Assembly: GCA_017613855.1 (NCBI GenBank)
Contig: JAGACY010000041.1
Span: 1 to 5,533 of the forward strand
DNA: 5,533 nt
Source of the DNA: Pseudomonadota bacterium
GTDB taxonomy: Bacteria > Myxococcota > Bradymonadia > UBA4248
Reading direction: 5' to 3'
A program made the translations under genes and the position numbers. Below are positions 1 to 4,810 of the stretch, piece after piece (the stretch's first letter is position 1; each line of letters opens with the position of its first letter). The notes below the pieces were generated by a model that worked only from the letters and a program-made list of their open reading frames with translations, was not told the origin of the DNA and ran no database searches.

Positions 1-2178
1 ACGCACGTATTTGTAAGGATCGGCGAAGAAATGCACGAGACCTTCGTCGTCGGTGCGAACGGTAAAGTAATCGATAAAGACGTCAAATCGGTTTTTAAGC
101 ACGAAACGCTTAGTTTCGAGGCGATCATCCTTGTTCTTCTCGTCGATTTCCTTGGCGAGTTTTGGATACCACTGGCCATCATACTCGAGGAGGAGTTTGG
201 CGAGGTCGAGGGGTTTCCAGACGCGCATACAACCGTGGCTGAAGGCGCGGATGGGATATTTAAAGAAGTGTTTTTGGGGGCTGTCGTGCAGGAACGTGCT
301 GTGTGGGTTGGGGAAGATGAACTTGACGCGCCCGAGTGCGTTCTTTTCGGACGGCAGCTGTCTGAGGGTGGTATGCCCGCCGCTGGTATAATATTCGTAA
401 CCGTGTGTCGTCAGCCAGGTCGGATCGGCGTTGATTTTCTCGATATAATCTTCCTGTTCGATGCGCGGAGGCACATTCCAGTAGGGATTGTATTCGATGT
501 AGAGCATGCGTGCATGCTGCAGCGGGGTGGCATTGATGAATTTCCACTGTTTTGTCTGGGGATCGCATTGGCGCTTGGCATTGCCTGCGACGACGGGGAA
601 TCGGTAGACGCGTTTGCCGTCACGCCAAACCTCGCCATAGAATTCGGGCACATTGACGAAGATATAATAAGGCGAATCGAGGAGCTGGGTATTGTGCCAG
701 CGGCGCAGATTGGCATCAATTTGGTCGAGACGTTTCTGGCGCGAGGTGTTGAGGCTTTCCCAGAAAGATTTATTTATGCCCTTGGATTCATCGTAATCGA
801 GCTGATGGGCCTCGTGATAAAGCTGAACAGCGGCGCGGATTTCGTCGTCATAATCCATGGCGTTTTTGGCACTGAGTGCCTCGGGGGTAACACTGCCATG
901 GTAGTAGCCTTCGGCGGCGAGTCGTTTGCGCAGAGCAGGCAGATTTTTAAAGGTCTTGCCTTTTTTGAGGGGCATGGCCGAGATGTTTTCCCAGTCGGGA
1001 AGCTCGGCATAATGCCGGCGTGCTTCCATGAGCTTTTTATAATCGGGATGGGCTGGATAGAGGGCATCGACGAGTTCCTGTACGCTCGATGCGTGCTCCA
1101 TTTTAGCGGCTTCGGCCGCTGCGGCCTCGGCTTCGGCCTTGTGGGCATCGGCGGCTTCATCCATGACGGCAGCAGCAAATTCATCCTGCTGGGTTTCGGC
1201 ATTTGCAGCGTTATCGGCCGGTTTTTCGGCTTTGGCAGCTGAATCATCCTCTTTCATGCCGGGGGCAGGAGAATCGAGAACTGCAGCCAGGGTGTGCATC
1301 CAAACATTGGTGCGAGCCTCAGTGATGGCTTGATATTTGGCATCCGAAGGTTTTTTGCCGATCTGCGCGGTTTCTTCTTCAGTGAGGTGCGTGAGGTTAT
1401 TGAATTTCATGGCCCGCGCAAAGCGCATTATCACATCGGCCGTCAGCACATCGGCGAGTGCGTTTTGCTGAGCATGCTGCGATTGCTGCTGAATGCGTTC
1501 GGCAACGGTCTGGTGCAGTCTGGGCATCAGGTTTTCGTCTTTAACGAGTTCAGCAATGAGTGCGCTGACGGCTTTTTGATCGCGGACATCAATGTTGCGC
1601 TCGACGATGAGATTGGTGATGGTGGCCTGTTCTTCGTCAGTAAACGTGAATTTATCATTCCCGGCATCGGGTTTATTTTCCCCGAGTGCGGCAATGGCAT
1701 CGCGCCACGGCTGAAGATCGATGGTTTTGCCCAACCCATGATCATCGAGATGATCCAATTCTGAGAGGAGCGGATCGAGAGATGTGGGAAGCGCGCCGCT
1801 GCTCACAAATATCGGAGCATACTGGCGTGATTCATAGAGCGATTTAAGGCCATCGGCTTGAATCAGTTTTACCGCGTCGTTATTGGCTTTTTTCTTCTTG
1901 GCTTTTTGGGCAGCCTTCGATTCGTCGATAATCCGTTGGACTTCTTTGGCGAAATCATCGGATTTGGCAAACTTCATGGCATAGTTTGCCAGATTATCGG
2001 CATTATTCTTGACGAATATTGCGATATTTTCCTTATTTTTGGCGCTGTTGTCAGGCGCAGCAGGCGCAGTGCTGGCCGGTGTATTGGCCGCAGCGACCAC
2101 GGTGTCTTTATCCTGTGATGTGCTGCTGCAGGAAGAAAGTAACAAAAGCAAAGAAAGAGGTACAATCCATTGTTTCAT
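1..2178 (-). CDS. YcbB-type L,D-transpeptidase lipoprotein, 3' end cut by window edge
   Basis: The frame is open for 726 codons from the ATG at 2178-2176 to base 1. Residues 1-17 form a lipoprotein signal (hydrophobic run, lipobox LSSC, Cys17, Ser at +2), which fixes the start. Residues 18-105 are a low-complexity Ala/Lys/Asp linker with a KKKK patch. Residues about 108-300 match the family's scaffold (LYESRQYAPIF, then DHGLG at 146-150). Residues 302-361 are an Ala/Glu/Asp-rich insertion. Residues about 412-477 resemble a peptidoglycan-binding domain. Residues about 502-720 are the YkuD catalytic domain: NPYWNVP at 564-570, NALGRVKF and NPHS, His631, and SHGCMRV at 647-653 with Cys650 as the predicted nucleophile. 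Family members make 3-3 crosslinks between meso-diaminopimelate residues of peptidoglycan stems; some members join proteins to peptidoglycan. The last residues (DYFTVRTDDEGLVHFFADPY) match the usual family C-terminus, so probably only a short tail is missing. No clear Shine-Dalgarno precedes the start. The family call is firm; the exact substrate is unknown. Confidence 0.94.
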   Translation of the reverse strand, partial: MKQWIVPLSLLLLLSSCSSTSQDKDTVVAAANTPASTAPAAPDNSAKNKENIAIFVKNNADNLANYAMKFAKSDDFAKEVQRIIDESKAAQKAKKKKANNDAVKLIQADGLKSLYESRQYAPIFVSSGALPTSLDPLLSELDHLDDHGLGKTIDLQPWRDAIAALGENKPDAGNDKFTFTDEEQATITNLIVERNIDVRDQKAVSALIAELVKDENLMPRLHQTVAERIQQQSQHAQQNALADVLTADVIMRFARAMKFNNLTHLTEEETAQIGKKPSDAKYQAITEARTNVWMHTLAAVLDSPAPGMKEDDSAAKAEKPADNAANAETQQDEFAAAVMDEAADAHKAEAEAAAAEAAKMEHASSVQELVDALYPAHPDYKKLMEARRHYAELPDWENISAMPLKKGKTFKNLPALRKRLAAEGYYHGSVTPEALSAKNAMDYDDEIRAAVQLYHEAHQLDYDESKGINKSFWESLNTSRQKRLDQIDANLRRWHNTQLLDSPYYIFVNVPEFYGEVWRDGKRVYRFPVVAGNAKRQCDPQTKQWKFINATPLQHARMLYIEYNPYWNVPPRIEQEDYIEKINADPTWLTTHGYEYYTSGGHTTLRQLPSEKNALGRVKFIFPNPHSTFLHDSPQKHFFKYPIRAFSHGCMRVWKPLDLAKLLLEYDGQWYPKLAKEIDEKNKDDRLETKRFVLKNRFDVFIDYFTVRTDDEGLVHFFADPYKYVR
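1096..1275 (-). other. Ala/Glu-rich low-complexity insertion inside the L,D-transpeptidase
   Basis: Residues about 302-361 are almost entirely Ala, Glu, Asp, Lys and Gln, for example KAEAEAAAAEAAKMEH at 347-362. The segment lies between the scaffold and the conserved 'LYPAHPDYKKLMEARRHYAEL' stretch that normally follows it. It looks like a flexible or helical spacer with no catalytic motif. The DNA is GC-rich here (gcc/ggc codons), which fits replication slippage or repeat growth, but the frame is intact. Confidence 0.7.
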
Positions 2179-2194
2179 AGCATACTCGCGATGC

Positions 2195-2234
2195 GGACTT
2201 AAGGGTCCATTTATTCGGGTTCATCATGATCCCG
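2195..2234 (-). other. Two small inverted repeats in the L,D-transpeptidase leader
   Basis: In the predicted 5' untranslated region, bases 2216-2234 can form an imperfect hairpin: CGGG pairs with CCCG and TCA with TGA around one mismatch, with a three-base loop. Bases 2195-2208 can form a 4-bp stem (GGAC/GTCC). Both are short and may be chance. They matter only because the leader is about 64 bases long and lacks an obvious Shine-Dalgarno, so structure could affect initiation. No known riboswitch or leader peptide is recognised. Confidence 0.3.
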
Positions 2235-2248
2235 ATTCTCAACGATGC

Positions 2249-2277
2249 AGTATGCGAAACTTTTTATTCTTTGGCAA
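2249..2277 (-). promoter_or_regulatory. Candidate sigma70-type promoter for the L,D-transpeptidase
   Basis: On the minus strand, TTGCCA (2277-2272, five of six to the -35 consensus) is followed by a 17-base spacer and CATACT (2254-2249, four of six to the -10 consensus). The spacer is A-rich. The predicted start lies near 2242, giving a leader of about 64 bases. Position and spacing are right, but the -10 is weak and sigma preference in this organism is unknown. Confidence 0.45.
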
Positions 2278-2300
2278 AAATTGAAGCTATGTGTTTTTTA

Positions 2301-2330
2301 ATGCGCAATGCGCAATGCGCAATGCGCAAT
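2301..2330. repeat. Heptanucleotide tandem repeat (ATGCGCA), 4.3 perfect copies
   Basis: Four perfect head-to-tail copies of ATGCGCA (2301-2328) are followed by AT. Each unit contains the 6-bp palindrome TGCGCA, so either strand can form stacked hairpins. The array starts 10 bases beyond the stop codon of the repeat-protein gene. It ends about 24 bases upstream of the candidate -35 box of the L,D-transpeptidase gene. No T-run follows in the direction of transcription, so it is not a standard intrinsic terminator. Confidence 0.95.
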
Positions 2331-2340
2331 TATTCTTACA

Positions 2341-4710
2341 TCATTCCAAATTAAAGACGGGCAAATGGACGCTCATGGGCTTGCCGGTCCCTGGAATATA
2401 GATTGTAACATTGGGGCTCGAAATCCAATTGTAGCAAGCCGTGCCTTCGAGCGTGCATGTATTGTCATTATAACATGTTAAATTACCAGACAACGTATCG
2501 AGCAGACGACTTTTTGCCTTCAAAGTATCCGGATCGAGCAGATAGGGGACCAATTGGGGGAATCCGAATAATTCGGGTGCCTGTATGTATTTTAAAGAGA
2601 GGCTCTCTTCGGGGATGGGAGGCTCCGATATTTTTTGCCAATAATACAATTTTCCGATGACATTATCAGAACTGGCAATGGAAGCGACCAATGAAGCGAC
2701 GGGAACCTCGAAAACGATATCATCAGTCGGGTTATCCGGGTCATTTGGGTCAATCGGATCCGGTTCCTCAGGCGGAACCACTTCGGGGATCTCATTGACA
2801 ATTCTGCCGGCCGTATATCCGTTGAGCAGCGTAGAGAAATCGCGTATGACAGCAGTCAGCAACGCACATGGTCCTTCCTGACAAATCAAACGCGTAGTCG
2901 AATAAACATTGAGTAAAGAAGAACGCGAAGCCAGTTCTCCGATAATGCCGCCAATTTTCGAACCGCCGGTGATACTGCCCATCGAATAGGAATTGCTGAG
3001 TGTCGAGGTTTCAATCATGCCTGCGATACCACCAGCTTCTTGCTGACATGTGAGATCCCCCATAAAAACAGCATGAGCGATTTGGGAGTCAGTCACCATC
3101 CCTGCGATACCTCCCGCAATGCGCTCAACGACATGAACCTCAGAATCTTCAAGTGCAAAGACATCTTTCATAGTTCCTGCATAAAACAGAGCAACGATAC
3201 CGGCACCATAGGAGTCGGCCGTGATGGTACTATGATTGAGCGTGATATTGGTAAGATGAGTACCTTCGGCACTGGAAATCAGCGTGGCAACGTAGTCTTT
3301 GCCAACAAATGAAAGTTCCAGATGAAGATTGTCAATTCTGGCAGCTCTTGTAAATCCGAAGATCCCGACATGGGAAGCTTTCGAATTGCCAAGAATCAGC
3401 GTCTCGGTATTTTTCCCATTGGTATGAACGGCATTGATCGTATGACCGTTCCCCAAAAAGATCGCATCAAACGGTTGGGATTCGGTGCCAATACCAACCC
3501 ATTTTTCCGCCTGGCTTTGAGTCATTTTGGTGCCCAGGTTAATGTCGTTAACGAGCATAAATGCTTTTTCCTGGGTATTGTTGCGATAACCCCCTTTATT
3601 CCAGTCATTTCTGAAAGCGATAAAGCTTTCGGCATCAGAAATCATTTTTGCGCAAATCGCCTCATCATTGTAGTTCACTTCGAGTGATGAACAGCCTTCG
3701 CAGGCATCTTGCTGTGATTTCCAGGGATTTTCCGGACAGGAGTCGATACAGTTTGGCGTTCCGTCTTCGTCGAAATCTGCCAGATTATCGGCGCTATCTT
3801 CGATGCCACATCCACAGATGCCCGGGGCAGATTTATTGGCATCTTCGGGACACTGATCGATGCAGTCCAGACTGCCATCGCCATCGCTGTCCACTTCATC
3901 CGAATTGCCGCATCCACACACACCCGGGCGGGTTTTAAGCGGATCATTCGGGCACAGATCGACTATCGGCGACAAGCATTCGGGCAGTCCGGTTGATTCA
4001 TCGATAGAATCAGAAACATCGCATCCACAAACCCCGGGCAGCCGTTTTTCTTCCGATTTTGGACAATAGTCTTCGCCGTCCTCGAGACAATCCGTCGTTC
4101 CATTATCATCCAAATCGACATCCGCAATGCCGCAGCCACAGACGCCCGGATTCGTTTTATTCTTGTCTTTTGGGCATAAATCGATGTCAGAACACACCGT
4201 ACTCCCATTTTCGTAAACGAGATCCTTGACACCGCATCCGCATTCACCAGGTGCTATCTTATTATCATCGGCAGGGCACAAATCGATCTTTGGATCATAG
4301 CAATCGGGCACCCCATTATGATTGAGATCGTCATCGGGGATACCGCAGCCACAACTGCCAGGTAATTCTTTATTGGGATCATCCGGACACATATCGAGCA
4401 TATCATCGACGCAATCCGGAAGACCGTTGTGATCGTTATCGTCATCGGGGCGGCCACAGCCGCAGGGACCAGGTGACGTCTTGAGCGGATCATTCGGGCA
4501 CAAATCGATATCTTTGGCCAGATGGCACGTGAAATCACCCGCAGCAATATCATAGATATCCGGCACACCGCAGCCACAAGCCCCCGGATGCGTTTTGAGC
4601 GGATCTTCCGGGCAGTCATCGACAGCCACAGGCTCACCCGAGTGGCGTTCCACACATCCCACGCAGGCACATGCAATTCCCAGACTTATCAGCCATCTAC
4701 GACGATTCAT
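2341..4710 (-). CDS. Secreted Cys-rich repeat protein with GLUG-type beta-helix, probable surface lipoprotein
   Basis: This complete gene encodes 789 residues. The ATG at 4710-4708 has AAGGAG six bases upstream and opens a signal peptide (NRRRWLISLG, then hydrophobic, then CACVGC). Cys16 or Cys19 could be lipidated, though neither lipobox is ideal. Residues 31-340 hold nine repeats of 34-38 residues with core CP-x-D-P-x-K-T-x-P-G-x-C-G-C-G and often a D-x-D/N-x-N/D-G-x-x-D/N loop, like thrombospondin type 3 or dockerin-type calcium loops. Residues about 383-640 resemble a right-handed beta-helix with GLUG motifs: 'NDINLG', 'FLGNGHTI', then GGIAGMV, GGIAGMI and GGIIGEL at 533, 560 and 587. Residues about 641-663 are a Pro/Asp/Glu linker, and the last 120 or so residues are unrecognised and include several Cys. 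No catalytic motif is seen. By architecture it is a surface stalk with an adhesin-like head; function is inferred. The 96- and 162-base flanking gaps suggest it is transcribed alone. Confidence 0.93.
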   Translation of the reverse strand: MNRRRWLISLGIACACVGCVERHSGEPVAVDDCPEDPLKTHPGACGCGVPDIYDIAAGDFTCHLAKDIDLCPNDPLKTSPGPCGCGRPDDDNDHNGLPDCVDDMLDMCPDDPNKELPGSCGCGIPDDDLNHNGVPDCYDPKIDLCPADDNKIAPGECGCGVKDLVYENGSTVCSDIDLCPKDKNKTNPGVCGCGIADVDLDDNGTTDCLEDGEDYCPKSEEKRLPGVCGCDVSDSIDESTGLPECLSPIVDLCPNDPLKTRPGVCGCGNSDEVDSDGDGSLDCIDQCPEDANKSAPGICGCGIEDSADNLADFDEDGTPNCIDSCPENPWKSQQDACEGCSSLEVNYNDEAICAKMISDAESFIAFRNDWNKGGYRNNTQEKAFMLVNDINLGTKMTQSQAEKWVGIGTESQPFDAIFLGNGHTINAVHTNGKNTETLILGNSKASHVGIFGFTRAARIDNLHLELSFVGKDYVATLISSAEGTHLTNITLNHSTITADSYGAGIVALFYAGTMKDVFALEDSEVHVVERIAGGIAGMVTDSQIAHAVFMGDLTCQQEAGGIAGMIETSTLSNSYSMGSITGGSKIGGIIGELASRSSLLNVYSTTRLICQEGPCALLTAVIRDFSTLLNGYTAGRIVNEIPEVVPPEEPDPIDPNDPDNPTDDIVFEVPVASLVASIASSDNVIGKLYYWQKISEPPIPEESLSLKYIQAPELFGFPQLVPYLLDPDTLKAKSRLLDTLSGNLTCYNDNTCTLEGTACYNWISSPNVTIYIPGTGKPMSVHLPVFNLE
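2800..3564 (-). repeat. Beta-helix region with GLUG-type coils (protein level)
   Basis: This encodes residues about 383-637. The start matches the typical opening of GLUG beta-helix proteins: a 'DINLG' strand, 'WVGIGTESQPFDAIFLGNG' and 'HTI'. Coil-like units follow: VGIFGFT, YVATLIS, YGAGIVALF, AGGIAGMV, AGGIAGMI and IGGIIGEL. The last three are spaced exactly 27 residues apart, with NSYS-type and NVYS-type segments after two of them. Such folds are common in surface adhesins and polysaccharide-facing proteins. No ligand can be read from the sequence. Confidence 0.75.
3691..4620 (-). repeat. Nine tandem Cys-rich, partly calcium-binding-like repeats (protein level)
   Basis: CP motifs start at residues 33, 71, 108, 145, 179, 216, 253, 287 and 325, giving periods of 34-38. 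Units 1-8 carry PGxCGC, with CGCD instead of CGCG in unit 6. Unit 9 is degenerate (KSQQDACEGC) and ends the array. Most units contain four Cys, so intra-unit disulfides are likely. Acidic loops of the D-x-D/N-x-D/N-G-x-x-D/N type are clear in units 2, 3, 5, 7 and 8 and missing or broken in units 1, 4 and 6. Codons differ between units, so this is an old array and not a recent DNA duplication. Confidence 0.9.
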
Positions 4711-4716
4711 GCTCAG

Positions 4717-4722
4717 CTCCTT
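4717..4722 (-). promoter_or_regulatory. Ribosome binding site of the Cys-rich repeat protein
   Basis: AAGGAG on the minus strand lies six bases before the ATG at 4710. It is a strong match to the anti-Shine-Dalgarno and supports this start codon. The L,D-transpeptidase gene has no comparable site. Confidence 0.85.
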
Positions 4723-4724
4723 AC

Positions 4725-4734
4725 GACGTACGTC
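4725..4734. promoter_or_regulatory. Perfect 10-bp palindrome GACGTACGTC in the leader
   Basis: The sequence GACGTACGTC is its own reverse complement. It lies between the predicted transcription start (near 4736) and the Shine-Dalgarno of the repeat-protein gene, a position where a bound dimeric repressor would block transcription. Ten perfect bases could be chance; no regulator is encoded nearby. Treat it as a candidate operator only. Confidence 0.3.
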
Positions 4735-4742
4735 CTTTTTAC

Positions 4743-4772
4743 ATCATAGCAATCTTATTTGGTAAAGTGCAA
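4743..4772 (-). promoter_or_regulatory. Candidate extended -10 promoter for the Cys-rich repeat protein
   Basis: On the minus strand, TGC-TATGAT (4751-4743) is an extended -10 element with five of six consensus bases plus the TGn motif. A poor -35 (TTGCAC, 4772-4767) lies 18 bases upstream, as is common for extended -10 promoters. The predicted start is near 4736, giving a leader of about 26 bases that includes the ribosome binding site. Confidence 0.55.
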
Positions 4773-4798
4773 TCGGAATGCGGAATTATTCTGCAAAC

Positions 4799-4810
4799 CT
4801 GATGCATCAG
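4799..4810. other. Perfect 12-bp palindrome across the barrel gene's stop codon
   Basis: CTGATGCATCAG is its own reverse complement and contains the stop codon TGA of the upstream gene (4809-4807). It has no loop bases and no following T-run, so it is not a usual intrinsic terminator. It lies about 27 bases upstream of the -35 candidate of the next gene and could be a protein-binding site or chance. Confidence 0.3.

Noticed and set aside
31..1242. Long plus-strand open frame of 403 codons
   Set aside because: It is the exact antisense of the L,D-transpeptidase in the same codon register. The minus strand encodes the scaffold, peptidoglycan-binding and SHGC catalytic motifs; the plus-strand product shows no recognisable motif.
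1294..1764. Plus-strand open frame of 156 codons, and the shorter minus-strand frames at 774-1247 and 411-719
   Set aside because: All overlap the transpeptidase in other frames and have compositions expected of shadow frames (Pro/Lys/Ser-rich or Phe/Gly/Ile-rich), with no motifs or ribosome binding sites.
2301..2330. CRISPR array
   Set aside because: The units are 7 bases long and contiguous, with no spacers and no cas genes.
2299..2340. Intrinsic terminator formed by the heptamer array
   Set aside because: The array can fold, but on the minus strand it is followed by TTAAAAAAC and not a T-run, so it does not meet the usual criteria. A plus-strand terminator is not needed because no gene reads that way.
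3322..3687. Plus-strand frame of 121 codons over the beta-helix region
   Set aside because: It is antisense to a well-supported coding region and shows no family features.
3675..4676. Minus-strand frames at 3675-3947, 3963-4247 and 4254-4676 with repeated features
   Set aside because: They are frame-shifted readings of the Cys-rich repeat array. Their periodicity comes from the real gene, and they have no start signals.
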